Assembly (NCBI GenBank): GCA_005784505.1
Contig: VCAZ01000125.1
Span: 124,001-188,000 of the forward strand
DNA from: Bagarius yarrelli
Taxonomy: Eukaryota > Chordata > Actinopteri > Siluriformes > Sisoridae
DNA: 64,000 bases
Direction: 5' to 3'
The position numbers and the translations under genes are program-made. The number at the start of each line of letters is the position of its first letter. The first letter of the stretch is position 1. The notes beneath the pieces were generated by a model. That model made no database searches. It was not told where the DNA came from and was given only the letters and a program-made list of their open reading frames with translations. Positions 43,501 through 58,600 of the stretch are shown piece after piece.

Positions 43501-46500
43501 TCTCTGTGGCACTACAGTACGTCCTAAAGTCCTGTGACACGCACTACTTCCTCTGGAGGAGACTCCATACTGTTAACCTGATGATCACTGCCACTGATCT
43601 ATCTAGTGCAGGACTGGATGGTTGTCTTCCCCAGCGTGAAATCATTTAGTGAGCCGATACAGAAGAAAGGGAGGGAGTGGAGGGGAGGAGGTGAAAGAGA
43701 GGTAGATGAGAGACAAAGCCAGAAGAAAAGATAGGGCTAAATAGAGAGACAGAGTGCAAGGCCAAAGTAACGTGGGCCGTAAAAACAGCTGCGCTTACGA
43801 ACATCCGCACCACGCAAACTATTCCAACTGCCTTGAATCCGACTATAGTTAGACTGACATATATTCATTTAGATGCCTCCTGTCAGACACAGAGAACCAT
43901 TTTTAGTAAGAGAACAAAGCAGGAGATAACTTCTGTCCATCTCCTGAGCATGGCTTTTGTTCTACAGTGAAGGGCAGTTAATAATCATCATTACTGCATC
44001 CATCTCAATCAGTTCCAGCAAAACAGGAAACTGTTTAGCCTATAAACCAACCACACATGTGTTCGGAAAGAAGACATGGACTGATCTGATTCCAAAATTC
44101 CTTGGCTTCATTTAAAAAAGATTCGCAACCAAATTGTAACTGCCATTTGCTAATCACAAGTATGAGGGACAGAGGGTGTATGTGCGTGTAAAAATAAACC
44201 TAGCCCACAAACAACATTACTCCTGGCTAGGTCTTAGGTTAGAGTAGGAAAATGTTAGTGTAGCCATAGCTTTATTAGGTGTGAAGCGGAGAGTTTATTT
44301 TGGTCTGTGCCTCATTCTCTCGTCCTGTTGTCTTTTTTCCAGGGTGCTCGGCACTACATTAAAGTGTCCTTCCCCTCTGACGAGAGATACTCAAAGTCTT
44401 TCTGTCTGCTTAAGTGACAAATCAATAGAACTTTGGGTCTGTTAACAGGGTGTTTTCAATCAATGGTCAAAGACTAATCCAGCCAGCAGTCTACACTCAC
44501 CTCTGACCCCTGCAGCGCATGGCCTCATGCCACACCTGCCGCTTTGTCACAGCTGAGAATACAAGACAATGTCAGGTATGAGCATTTATTAAAAAAACAA
44601 AAAAAAAACCCACAACACCACACACACACAAGATGGAGAGAGACAGCTGACTACATTTTGTCCCAACAAAAACAAAACGCTGACCCTCTGCAAACAAAAC
44701 CAAATGTCACAGAGACAAAGTAAAACAAGCAGAAGGAAACTGACCGACAGCAGCTTTTATTCCAAACTAATGTCTTTGCCCGCTTTTGTATTCATCCAGA
44801 TACAACACACATTCTTCAATAAAATGTGAAAATTTGTTCTCTTACTTTGATGACTATTTGGGATCAGCTACAAATGACAAAGCACAGACGAGATTCAGTA
44901 TGTTTTAGTTTTAATGAGAGGGCATTAGTTTTTTTAGAGGGGAATTTCCTTTGACCCGTTCTAATTAGTCTAGCAGCAGAACTGACTGGCACTGATGGAG
45001 TGAGGTGAGCTGTCTGTAGAAGTCGACAGCTCGGGGAGAGACTACACGCATTTACTAAGGGAACGGGGAGAAAAAAAATTTGGAAGTCATGCTCTGGAGG
45101 GTGATGAAAAGATGACAGATTTGTTCCACATGTCAGGATCCCCTGATCAGCCAGCCCTGCCTATGATTTCCACCCCCATACAGCATCATGAAACTCTTAG
45201 GCTGTCACTTGGTTTCAACCAGCTCGACTGCTCTGGCATCTCCTCATAGCGAGTGGTTTCCTCATTATGCGCCTTCTTACAGTTTGCATTCTCTTATGAA
45301 ATACAGATACCACTGACCGTCAGTAAATCACTTATGCTGTAAATACACAGATCCTATCACAACTTGTGTTTCCAGGGGGAAAATGGATATGAAAGGACTG
45401 TATTTGCTTTTAAACATAAACAATTTAATTTCCCCATTTGTCAAACAGTTATTTATTATTTTATATTTTTATCCAAGCTGTCCTTTAGGAGATCTGCTAC
45501 TCTGAGAGAGACTAGGAGAAGAACATTACCTTTTAGGCTTGGAATCAATATCAGTGCATGAGCCAATTGCATTCACAATGACCGTATCATAGGCTAATAC
45601 TTTACAGATGATGCATAAAATGCAAGCGAGAGGAGGAACTTATGTTATGAAACATACAATATTAATTACAGGAGACTTAATCTACCATATATTTACTTTT
45701 ATTATTAGTCAATTTAGTTAGTTATTTATCATCATTATTAGCATAAAAAGGACAAAATTCCCCCAAAAATAAATCAGTGTTAGTTATGACAATAGATGAG
45801 AGTAGGGTACCATAAAAACTGGTAGATTGTGACACTGAACATATACTGTGATGGTTATTCACCTTAAAGTTACCTGATTTGGTCAAACTCAAATGTGTTT
45901 TTATTTTTCAAATGAATGAAAGGCTGCAACTTTCCCCAAATGTAAGATAAAGCATCTTTACATTCCCAGGGGCTTTTCTATCTAGAGTAGTGTTAGAGTA
46001 GTGGTAGTAAAGTAGAGTGCTGCTAAATATTTATAGATGGATGTGTGGATGATGAACAGATGTCTGATAAATTAAAGGACAGGAATTAAAATGAGTGTGT
46101 TTGTCGATCTAGGCACAAACCCAACCAAGACTAACAGCATCCATACAAATGAAAGCAGGAGTGATAGAAAGTGAGTGTGTACGGGGCGAAAAAACATGTT
46201 CATATAACCAAACCCGTTTTAAAGTTACTGCTGCATCATAACTCTGCACCTGACTGAATAAATGATCATTCAGAGGATTACTCACGGTAAAGAAGAGATC
46301 CATAACTCTGTGGTCCAGTAGTGCTTCTCTCCATGACTCGGTAGGCTTCAGCATGACGTTCTGCGTGGCTTCGAACATGGCAATGTAATGTCTGCCTAGT
46401 GGCATCTTAGTTAAGGTCACCAGCATCACAAATTCACAAGTCAGTCCTGAAAAGTGAACCTGCTGCCACCTTAAGTTTCTTTAAGGTTTTTTTTTTTTTT

Positions 46501-46971
46501 TTGGCTAAAAGTTTTAGCGGAATATCTGTCTGCAGTAAGAAACTCCTCTGATTAACTTCCACTTCCAGCTATTCCTCTTTCTGCCTCTTTTAGAGCGTGT
46601 TACTACAGTTAAACCCAACTGTCCCCTCCCACGTAAACTGTACCTCAAGGTCACCCACTTAATAACCAAGTGGAAAAAGAGGGAGACAAGAAGGGATGGA
46701 GAAAGAGAGCACACGAGAGAGAGAGGGAGAGAGAGAGAGAGAGAGAGAGGGAGTGTAAAATAAAGAGAGAGAGTCTCCCACAGGAATGTATGATCAAGGC
46801 CAGTTACCGGCAAAGGCCAAGCATTCCTCTGGACTGGAGCTACAGTCACTCCCTACACACACGCACAGACGCCACGCACACACATTATAGTAACTACATA
46901 AATGTGCAGCACAGTACAAAACACAAACAAAACGACCGCCAACACACTCAGTCGGCCAGCGTCAGTTTAAA

Positions 46972-47016
<45 letters not shown>

Positions 47017-50000
47017 TTGGGGAAAGTTTGAGCGAGTGTGTTGTCGTTGTCTCCCCCAAACCAGGCCTGTCCTTATGGCTTTTTAAATATAGCACTGGGG
47101 CAGTAGAAGTCTGTTTGACCCATGTTAAGGAGTAGAGAAGAGATCAGCGCTGGAGCCAGACCTTACTGACTCACTGCCTGCTATATGAACAAAATAAAGT
47201 GGGAATTAAACACGTGGATATTGACTTGTATTACCATTTGTTATTTAAAAAGCATGATAGAACGCTCTGGTATTTTAGCACTTCTTGAGTTCAGGTCATC
47301 CTTTATTGATTTGTCAAAAAGAAAATAAATGGTCTTTTTTACCTTTGTGTATGAAACATTTAAACTGTTGGCTTTTGCATGCACTGTCGAAGAAAAGTCT
47401 TGTTCTGTTACTGGCTCTAATTAAAGGTAAAACATAACTTAGGTTAAAGGCTTCGGTAAAAAAAAGTGAAAAAATAAGATCCTATAACACATCGGCAAAG
47501 AAGGATGTCAATAAAGAAATTATTCCTTCAGTCCTTATGCATTGGATCAGTGGTTCCCAAAAAAAGAAGGGGTATGTAAAATGGCTGCTGTAAATTCGGC
47601 AGATTTTTTTCAGGATGCATGAAAATTTAAAATAAAAAACCCCCATATGAGCGCTGTTCCGCTCATGTTCAATAAAAAAAGCAAAGTTCTCCCAAATAAC
47701 AGGGCCGCAAGAAAATTTCTAGAATACTTGTTCTTGTTTGCCACTGGCTGCTCTAAAATCTGTTAAAACAATGAATGTAATACTTAGACAGTAAAATAAT
47801 GTAGAAGATGTAGGTTTTACTTTTAATGCTTTTACTTTAAAGTGACTTGTTCCAGTTTCTTTCCAAGCAAGTTACACACTGAATTTGTGTTTAATTACCA
47901 ATTGCAATGCCCCAAATGACTCATGAACGCATCTTTATGTTTGCGTTTCTGCAAAAGGGGGGCCAGCAGAGAATGTCTGGCAACCACTACATTAGATATC
48001 CACAGAATTTAAAATTAGTGCAATAATACGCTTTAAAGGGGAGAATAGTATGAGAAACAAATGAGGTCAAGAAGATTTCTCGTTTAGCATTTTATCTTTT
48101 TAACAGTATTCTTAAACCATCAATAAGCAATAGAGACGATGTCAGACACTTGAATACATGACAAATCTGGGCTCTGAATAGCTACAAGATTCACATATTT
48201 TAATAACATGATAATTATAAGTGCCGAGTGGCACTCAATGACAGCCAGCCAAGATATGAGAGGGATATTACAGTCTTTAAGTGTCACATCCACCTCTTTA
48301 AGACATCACTACCTCGGTGAGTGTACTCACACATCAGGAATGCCCTCTCACAAACTTGCCCCTCCCATCCAATAGAGCACATGCTTTGGAAAGCCACTCC
48401 TGTTTTGTGTGCTGTCTGTCATCCCCCTCACCCATTCAGAGCACCTGACCGACAAAGGACCCAGGCTTGACCTGCCGCACGGCAGCTAAAGCTGAGGAGA
48501 GACATGGAGTGGTAAAGGAGCAGAGGGAGCCATGTCTAGTCTCACACATGACACCTCCACACACTCCAGGAGCAAAGGAAAGGGGGGGTGTGGACAGATG
48601 CCACACATGCCAGAGCAGAGACTACAAACACACTGTGGCACTTTGAGGAGAATAAAGCAGACACGGCTGTCAGGAACACATTTTTGAGTGCAGGCCTTAA
48701 GTTAACATTTGTGCATGCACATCCATACTGTCCCCATGAGTGCCTTTAATAAATGCTTTTAGTCCCTTAGGAGCATCTTCACCACGTACCACCCAGTCAG
48801 CAATTACTCTGATCTAGTTCTGTCTATACAAACACACCGAGACACATGCGCCTGCTTAACATTCCTGCTGGATCCTCGGCGACTAGCATGTTTAAAGGCA
48901 CACTTATCGGTAGTGATAAAGGCACAAGCACTCTTTGAAGGGATACGTGATCCTAGTTGGTGCTGCCGCCAGTCCAGATCCCTGTAAACAGACAGAGAGG
49001 CACACGGCCTGACTGAGTGGGATTAACACCCAAAAGAGCTAGCACACACTCCTATACAAATCAGCAGCACGTGCAGCCTATGATGGTGCACCGAAAGAAA
49101 CATGATAGCAGATGTAATATAACAAGCAACCACCAAGAAAGAAGAAAAACAATGACTCAAAATGGAGCAGCTATGTAAAGGTAAAGAAAAATAAAGATCA
49201 GTAAATGAAGAAAAAAAAGGGGCTTCACGCAAATGACAAAAGTTGCAAGTTGCCATTATTAATTAACCTTTGGAATGTAGTAAGACATTCCTTTATTTAA
49301 TACCAACCTTCCAAGTTGCAGTTCTTTCACTGCAGTATTAATAATTAGGGTCAATAATAACTTTTTTAATAAAATTTTTTCTTAATTGTAATTTTCCTGT
49401 TTTATTTTCAACCCAAAGAGCATTTTTCTATTTTGAAAATCCCGATTGACCTGTTTTAATTATTTTCAGCCATCACACTAAATCTTCATTGTAATGGAAA
49501 TATATATAGTCTCACATTAACAAACGTTGACCAAACATGGATTCTAACCTATGCAGCAAGTAGGCAAACATGTCTGTTGTTTTTACATGGTTGCTGTTTT
49601 CTTCGGAGAAATAAGCCACTCTTTTGCTCTATATTCGATACATTTGTAGGAAAGCCTGATTCTAGGGGCCTCGGGGTTGATGTGCACTTACTATTCTGAC
49701 CTTCGAAAGTAAAACACACGTTTTCCAGCTTTTGAAATAAAGTACATATAATAATAATAATAATAAAATATACTTACAATGCAGTGTACTTGAATATTCA
49801 TAAACTCTGTCCTCAAACAGTGACTCTCCTAACACCACTCTGATTTTTTTTAAAGAGCTTCTCGGCAAACTGCATAACAGTTGGCGAGTCTGGTGATGTA
49901 ATAGCTAATGACATCATGCACGGATGATGGAACATTATTGATCTTAACTGCTTGTCTGATTGCAATCAGCTTTTAATGCTGGAATATATTTGAGACAACT

Positions 50001-52603
50001 CCCATGCCATTTAAAGAGAAAACAAATTAAATGCAATAATAAAAAAAGCAAAAATAGCAGATTGCTTTTGGTGAAGCAGGATCTTCAACTACGTATAAAG
50101 ACAACATATTCTGAGAAAATTCCGGAAATTCACACATATCCAACAACTGGACCTTCGGATGTCATTTATTCATCCTAACCAGCATTTAAATGGGTATTAA
50201 TCAGCTCTGTTTATCTGAACTTAAGAGTAAGATTTAATATGTTGTTTGTCTACAACAAAAAATTAAATTATTTTATTCTTAGTTAATTAAAATCAGTTTA
50301 CTTGCATGCTAACCAAATTCCATACAGTAAGCTCCTGTACTAGAGGAGAACTGGATCTCAGGCAATCACTGTTTCTGTATTGCTATAATAGGGCATACTG
50401 TACAGTAATGCCACAAGTTTAAAACAGCTGATTTTAATGCAAATCTAGAGCATCTTGGTGCAATTCTTTTATGAACAGGAGTACAGTAGAGCACACACTG
50501 CAATGCCTTCATCTTATATATGATGGAGATATACGCCAAAAGAATGTTTTATATATCAGCAGCAAGAAAAGTGAACGCTGATTCCACCTACTGTTAAATG
50601 TTACTATGGCAACCAGTGGGAACACTGACTTGTGTCTTAAAAGTACAGCAAGTGATGTCTTAAAGCAATAACAGTCCTGCCCAAGACGACGGCAAAATCA
50701 ATATTAACTTTATGCACGTTTTTAATACAGTGACTTAAATGAAAATCATAAGACATTTCTGAGCTGACTATTTTTATATTTTTTTATTCTTTTAAATTAA
50801 ACAATACGCTTGCTATGCATTTAAAAAAAGGATATGATTAGGTGGGAGAAAATTCCAGCTGAGCACTTGATTGGCCAGTGCTAGGTAACGCTGAAAAACG
50901 GACGACATCTGGGCATTCAGGTTCTCCCTTCGACTAAACTCCTGCAAAACCTCCATGTTAAGCAGAAAGATCTGCTTGAGGTCGTCCTCCTGCAAGACCA
51001 GTGTGCACATATGCGTAAACAACTAAATGAAAAAGCAGAGAACTATATTAAAAAATAAATAAATAAATAAATAAAGCTGACCTGAAACACACGCTTGCAG
51101 TTGCCGTGGAACTCCATACTGAGGCCAATGTTACTGGTTTTACTGGAGCTGGAGAACTCGCTTAATAAAGCGGTCAGGATGGAGCATGCCAGAGTTTGCT
51201 GAAAAACAAGAATAAATAAATAAATATACAGCAGTGGGGGTCACCATACAGAAAGAACCAATCCAAAAAATAAAATACGAAAATGTGAATACTTGATGAG
51301 AACATATGTTAATCAATAAAATGAATACCCAGCATAGAGTGAGAAACTGTGCAATGTATTTGGTGTTATTGCTCTCACTCTCTCATACTGGTCAATGGAA
51401 GTTCAGCATGGCACCTCATGGCAAAGAACTCTCTGAGGATCTAAAAAAAAAAATTGTTGCTCTATATAAAGATGGCCTAGGGTACAAGACGATTGCCAAG
51501 ACCCTGAAACTGAGCTGTAGCGCGGTGGCCAATACCATACAGCGATTTAGCAGGACAGGTTGCACTCAGAACAGGCCTCCATGGTCGACCAAAGAATTTG
51601 AGTGCACGTGCTCAGCGTCATATCCAGAGGCTGTCTTTGGGAAATAGGCGTATCAGTGCTGCAAGCATTGCTGCAGAGGTTGAAGGGGTGGGGGGGTCAG
51701 TCTGTCAGTGCTCAGCCGCACACTGCCTCAAATTGGTCTGAATGGCTGTCGTCCCAGAAGGAAGCCTCTTCTAAAGATGATGCACAAGAAAGCCCGCAAA
51801 CAGTTTGCTGAAGACAAGCAGGCTAAGGACAAAGATTACTGGGGTCCTGTGGTCTCATGAGACCAAGATAAACTTGTTTGTTTCAGATGGTGTCAAGCGT
51901 GTGTGGTGGAAACCAGGTGAGGAGTACAAAGACAAGTGTGTCTTGCCTACGGTCAAGCATGGTGGTGGGAGTGTCATGGTCTGGGGCAGCATGAGTGCTG
52001 CCGGCACTGGGGACACACTTCATTGAGGGAACCATGAATGCCAACATGTACTGTGACATACTAAAGCAGGGCAGTATTCCAACATGATAACGACCCCAAA
52101 CACCCCTCCAAGACGACCACTGCCTTGCTAAAGAAGCTGAGGGTAAAGGTGATGAACTGGCCAAGCATGTCCCCAGACCTAAACCCTATTGAGCATCTGT
52201 GGGGCATCCTCAAACGGAAAGTGGAGGAAAGCAAGGTCTCCAACATCCACCAGCACCGAAGAGGATTCCAGTGTCAACCTGTGAAGCTCTGGTGAACTCC
52301 ATGTCCAATAGGGTTAAGGCAGTGCTGGAAAAAAATGGTGGCCATACAAAATATTGACATTTTGGACCCAATTTGGACATTTCCTCTTAGGGGTGTACTC
52401 ACTTTTGTTGCCAGGGGTTTAGACATTAATGGCTGTGTGTTGAGCTTTTTTTGATGGGACAGCAAATTTACACTGTTACACAAGCTGTACATTCACTACT
52501 TTACATTGTAGCAGAGTTTCATTTCTTTAGGGTTTTCACATAAAAAGATATAATAAATATTTATAAGAAATGTAAGGGGTGTACTCACTTCTGTGACATA
52601 CTG

Positions 52604-52651
<48 letters not shown>

Positions 52652-55600
52652 CACACACACACACACATACATTCCAGGCAGCATGTCTACCATGGGCCAT
52701 TTTGCTGTGTATAGTATAATTGCTGATATGAAGTATGGGTCGGTTTTAAAATAAGATATTAAGAGGGTAATCCAAAATATCTGATAAAGTCACCAAATCA
52801 GAATTGAGCATCATGACCTGCAGCGTAAATGCTGCTATACAATACGTATTAAAATTAAATACCCGGCTTCTGAACAGATTTACAAATTTACTGACAGTTA
52901 CGTAAGATAGAGCTTTAAATAAGTACCACTTTAGCTAATAAATATTTTGTATGCAATTTTTTACAGCTTGGGTTAATTAATTTCAGTAAATGATGAATAG
53001 AATGTGACAGTGAAAGTGACATTTTTTATGTTAAGAGAAATTTGTCATTTCACATGGGTTAATTTGATTAGAACAGTTTGGGCAGTTTCTAGTGGTCTTA
53101 AAAATATTCAGTATTGATACAAAGAAAAAAAAAACACCAATTAACCTGCTGTGTCAATCCAACAAAGCAGGAAGGAATTGCCTAAGGTATGAAATGTATA
53201 ATAATGAAATATTAAATTTTCTTAATAAAAAATACTATTAATTCATTTACTTGGCTAGAATATGAAACACAATATTTTTTAAAAAGCAGATATGTAAACA
53301 AAATGGAACGCACTAGATGACAAAAAAGGTCAATGTTGATTAATCAGGTAAAAAATGTTTTATTTTGCTACATGCACAAGCTTAACGTTTTGTATCAGCA
53401 ACACTTATAGCTCGCCCGCAATTCAGCAAACCCACAGCAGCCTCTAGTGATCAAAAATGAGGCAACATTACACAGCTCCAAAAATGCAATCTGTTGTGCG
53501 CTTTTTTACTACTCCATGACTTGTTATTAGCAAAGCTATTTTCTCATCTTACCACTGTAGGATTGCCGCTGCTGATAAGCTGGCTGACCTCATGGATGAT
53601 GCTCTTGCAGTTGATTGATTTGTCTAATGAGCCACGCTTCACTATAACTGCGACTGCTAATAAAATCTGTTCCCGAACATACTTCTGCAGACTGAGAACG
53701 AGAGGAAAAACAGTTACAGATCAAAAAATGTAATAACAGATTCGAACAAGAGAAGAAAAACTAATCGTTTTTTTTTTACAGACTTGGGTCTCTGTAAGAC
53801 GTATGTTAGGAGGAATGTTCGAAGAGACTCAACACTGTTCTTCTCCAGCAGGATCCATTCTCTGACCACAGCCTCCATTATGGCAGTTGCAGCCTGGAAC
53901 AGCACATAGTCCACCTTACTGGTCTCTGAGGATGGAAAAGAGCAACACCACTGCATCAAACTAACACTGCTGGGATACTTTATCTTTGTATATATTTAAC
54001 AGTAACACTACACATTTGTTTGGCTCACTGTTGGTCACTGTGCAGCCCCGTACAGGGACTCAATAGGGGCAACCTAGGATTACTGAAATCCACAACTTTC
54101 TGATTAATTACAAGTAAGCCACCAGTTCATTACTTTTATTTTTTACATTTTTTTTTTTTTACACTATGGGCAGAGCTGCTCCGCTGGTCTAAACTGGGTC
54201 GGATTCCTTACAGCAACAAATCGGGGAATTATATTAAACACTACGCCAAATAATTACTGGGGTATATTAGGGCTCGATACAGCTATAGCAATATTTTCTT
54301 TCTGTATCGCTATAGACAATACATATTTAGAATTTTGTTTTAAACTGATTTACATTTTAGTTAACATTTTATTAAAACCCTCTGTGTATGTCAAACGTCG
54401 TTCTCCAATATGCTCCTGTAGTTTCACATTTCACCACTGTCTCAGAAAAAGACGACAGTTTACAATCCTGCGTGAAAATGAAGGAAACATCTTATAGACC
54501 TGATGTGGAGACATTACCCATCTAAAATAAATATGCCTATTATTTTGCAAATAAATATTTTTATAGGTCAGAGAAATAAATCTTTTTACATTCAGGTTGA
54601 CTGCACGCGATAAAATGTTAACGGCACAGGAGCAGACAAAATTTTGGTTTATAATTTTAATTTGCTGCAGTTGAATTAATTAGGTTTGAATTTATATTAA
54701 ATAAATACGAGGACTTGAAGACCAGAAACACCTGGGTTCAAGCCCCAACACCAGCATGCCAAGCACTGTTGAGTCCTTGAGCAAGACCCTTAACCCTTTT
54801 GGCTACAGGGGCACTGTATCATAGCTGACCCTGCACTCTGACCCCCAACTTACTAAGATGGGATATGCAAAAAAAAAGAATTTTACTGCGCTGTAAAAAG
54901 TATATGTGACAAAATAAAGGCATAAGAAATAAAAAAAATTATAATAATAATAAAAAAAACTTTATCCCAGCGGTTTTCCAGTTTATCTTTTGTTGCATGT
55001 AGACAAAATGTTTGCTGTAGTAATTAGTTAATTTTATAAATACAAAACACGATTATTTTTTTATAAATAGCATAAAGGTACAAAACGATATATGCGGTGT
55101 TCTCTTCATTTTAGATATCGAAAAGTCTTTGCGTCTGTGTGTCTTTAATATCAAAAGCAACTTGCTTTAGATAATGATGTTTTTAGGTCTTTCGAATTTG
55201 GTATATTTATCCTGTGATATTTTATAGCAAGCACACTATGACGCATTAACAATTGCCTATGGCAGGGTGTAATTTACAGATTTAAGAATCAACCAAATGT
55301 TAATCAATGTTGGCTTTTTCTTGCTTTATTGTATAGCCAGGTATCAAATGGCTTAACTCCACACTAGGCACTTTAATGAATGATTTTTAGACGGCAGGAT
55401 TCCCACTCTTTCATGAACAAGCCGATTCAAGGACTTTTTTTAAAGCATCATTTATTTTATATCAAGCACACAACAAATTCACACCTCAGCATATGTAGCA
55501 TCATGAAAGACCCTACAGTACTTTTCACTTACATATAATATTTACATTAAAAATGTGAGTAACAATCATGTTTTGATTGTGTAGGTTTCATATATTTATA

Positions 55601-58600
55601 CAGATTGATATGGAAGTATAATGCCGACAATTTACAAAAGGAAAAGCAAACTGTATTTGCATCTGCTTTTTCTCTGTGGGCGCATGAATTGTGACAAACC
55701 GCTTGCATTTCCGTTTCTCGAACTCACGTGACTGCCAGAACTTAAAACAAATCGCTTTTCCTTTTCTGTGTATGTATGTTGATATTAAATTGAGCATTTA
55801 AAAAAAATAAAGAGACTATTAAATTGTGCCAAAAGACCTAAAGAATGGAGGTAAACAACGGAGGACGTTATGATGCTGAAGTTGATGACAGTTCATGCTC
55901 TAGAGCAGTGGTTCTTAAACTGGGCACCACATAGTTATAATAAGGGGGTTTAAAGGAACATTTTCCAGTTTCTGGAATTCCTTTTCTTTGGACATATAGC
56001 ATAGAAGACTGTCTACTTGATCGCAAAGTGGGTTGAAGTCAGAAAATGCTGAATGATCTTACTGCACATCAAGGAAATTTGTATACTTCAGAATTATTTT
56101 TTTTATTAATTTAGTTTATTATATATAAAAAAAATTGCGAAAGTTAAAAAAAAAGTAAAAAAGTACACACAAAGAAAATACACTGCTCAAAAAAATAAAG
56201 GGAACACTTAAACAACACAATGTAACGCCAAGTCAATCACACTTCCCACTTAGAAAGCAACACTGATTGACAATCAATTTCACATGCTGTTGTGCGAATG
56301 GAATAGACAACAGGTGGAAATTATAGGCAATTAGCAAGACACCCCCAATAAAGGAGTGGTCCTGCAGGTGGTGACCACAGACCACTTCTCAGTTCCTCTG
56401 CTTTCTGGCTGATGTTTTGGTCACTTTTGAATGCTGGCGGTGCTTTCACTCTAGTGGTAGCATGAGACGGAGTCTACAACCCACACAAGTGGCAGGTAGT
56501 GCAGCTCATCCAGGATGGCACATCAATGCGAGCTGTGGCAAGAAGGTTTGCTGTGTGTCAGCGTAGTGTCCAGAGCATGGAGGCGCTACCGGGAGACAGG
56601 CCAGTACATCAGGAGACGTGGAGGCCGTTAGGAGGGCAACAAAGCACCCAGCAGCAGGACCGCTACCTCCGCCTTTGTGCAAGGAGGAACAGGAGGAGCA
56701 CTGCCAGAGCCCTGCAAAATGACCTCCAGCAGGCCACAAATGTGCATGTGTCTGCTCAAACGGTGAGAAACAGACTCCATAAGGGTGGTATGAGGGCCCG
56801 ACGTCCACAGGTGGGGGTTGTGCTTACAGCCCAACACCGTGCAGGACGTTTGCCATTTGCCAGAGAACACCAAGATTGGCAAATTCGCCACTGGCGCCCT
56901 GTGCTCTTCACAGATGAAAGCAGGTTCACACTGAGCACATGTGACAGACGTGACAGAGTCCTGGAGACGCCGTGGAGAACGTTCTGCTGCCTGCAACATC
57001 CTCCAGCATGACCGGTTTTGGCAGTGGGGTCAGTAATGGTTTTGGGGTGGCATTTCTTTGGAGGGCCGCACAGCCCTCCATGTGCTCGCCAGAGGTAGCC
57101 TGACTGCCATTAGGTACCAAGATGAGATCCTCAGACCCCTTGTGAGACCATATGACAGTGCAGTTGCCCCTGGGTTCCTCCTAATGCAAGACAATGCTAG
57201 ACCTCATGTGGCTGGAGTGTGTCAGCAGTTCCTGCAAGACGAAGGCATTGATGCTATGGACTGGCCCGCCCGTTCCCCAGACCTGAATCCAATTGGGCAC
57301 ATCTGGGACATCATGTCTCGCTCCATCCACCAACGTCACGTTGCACCACAGACTGTCCAGGAGTTGGCGGATGCTTTAGTCCAGGTCTGGGAGGAGATCC
57401 CTCAGGAGACCATCCGCTACCTCATCAGGAGCATGCCCAGGCATTGTAGGGAGGTCATACAGGCACGTGGAGGCCACACACACTACTGAGCCTCATTTTG
57501 ACTTGTTTTAACGACATTACATCAAAGTTGGATCAGCCTGTAGTGTGTTTTTCCACTTCAATTTTGAGTGTGACTCCAAATCCAGACCTCCATGGGTTAA
57601 TAAATTTGATTTTCATTGATAATTTTTGTGTGATTTTGTTGTCAGCACATTCAACTATGTAAGGAACAAAGTATTCAATAAGAATATTTAATTCATTCAG
57701 ATCCAGGATGTGTTATTTTAGTGTTCCCTTTATTTTTTTGAGCAGTGTAGAACAAATAGGTCAACATAAATATTATAAGGCTGTTCTAAAAGGTTGGGAT
57801 TACCCTAATGGATAACGATGGGCTATGCTATAATTTGGGGCAGACTATGGCAAAAGCCTGGTCTCCCTTTCTTTTTAATGTTAATCTGGAAACCTTCTGC
57901 AGTTTTGCAGATCTTTAGCTACCTAAAAAAAAAGCGGTGAGCGTCAAGTGCAGGAAATTCCATATTTCACAGTTTTGATTGGACAAGCGAGTCATACAGA
58001 GATTTAAAGTGCTCCATATTGAAAAAGCTCAAGAGCTTGGAATTCATTGTGAACACATTTCACATTATTTACACTACGAGATGGCATAGAATAGTGCATA
58101 AGTATGTGACGATCGGCGATCATACCCAGATGTTAACATTTTGATGACGGGAGTAAAATCTGGGTTTTTTTGTTGTTGCCTTACTTTTTAATTGTAAATA
58201 TTGCTTACCTTTAATGAGTGTATTTTTTTTTAACGACTCTTGACTTTATTTTTTAATCAGCTAATTACAGTATGTCACAGAAGTGAGTACACCCCTTACA
58301 TTTCTTATAAATATTTATTATATCTTTTTATGTGAAACCCTAAAGAAATGAAACTCTGCTACAATGTAAAGTAGTGAATGTACAGCTTGTGTAACAGTGT
58401 AAATTTGCTGTCCCATCAAAAAAAGCTCAACACACAGCCATTAATGTCTAAACCCCTGGCAACAAAAGTGAGTACACCCCTAAGAGGAAATGTCCAAATT
58501 GGGTCCAAGTAGCCATTTTCCCTCCCTGTTGTCATGAAACTCAGTAGTGTTACAAGGTCTCAGGTGTGAATGGGGAGCAGGCGTGTTAAATTTGGTGTTA

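Larger units (their letters stand above)
46399..50835 (-). other. xpo4: U12-type AT-AC intron (XPO4 intron 6), 4437 nt
   Basis: The donor ATATCCTTTTT (from 50835) is the AT-AC minor-spliceosome consensus. The intron ends ...ATGCCAC (AC at 46400-46399), and a branch site CCTTAAC at 46416-46410 sits 12 nt before the end. The join gives LPPN-LGRHYIAMFE exactly as in the human protein, split after base 1 of the Leu codon. No GT-AG pair fits this junction. Confidence 0.93.

Noticed and set aside
46670..47086. 138-codon frame on the plus strand in XPO4 intron 6
   Set aside because: It runs through (GA)n and (GT)n microsatellites (RERERE and VCVCVC). It has no splice context or homology.
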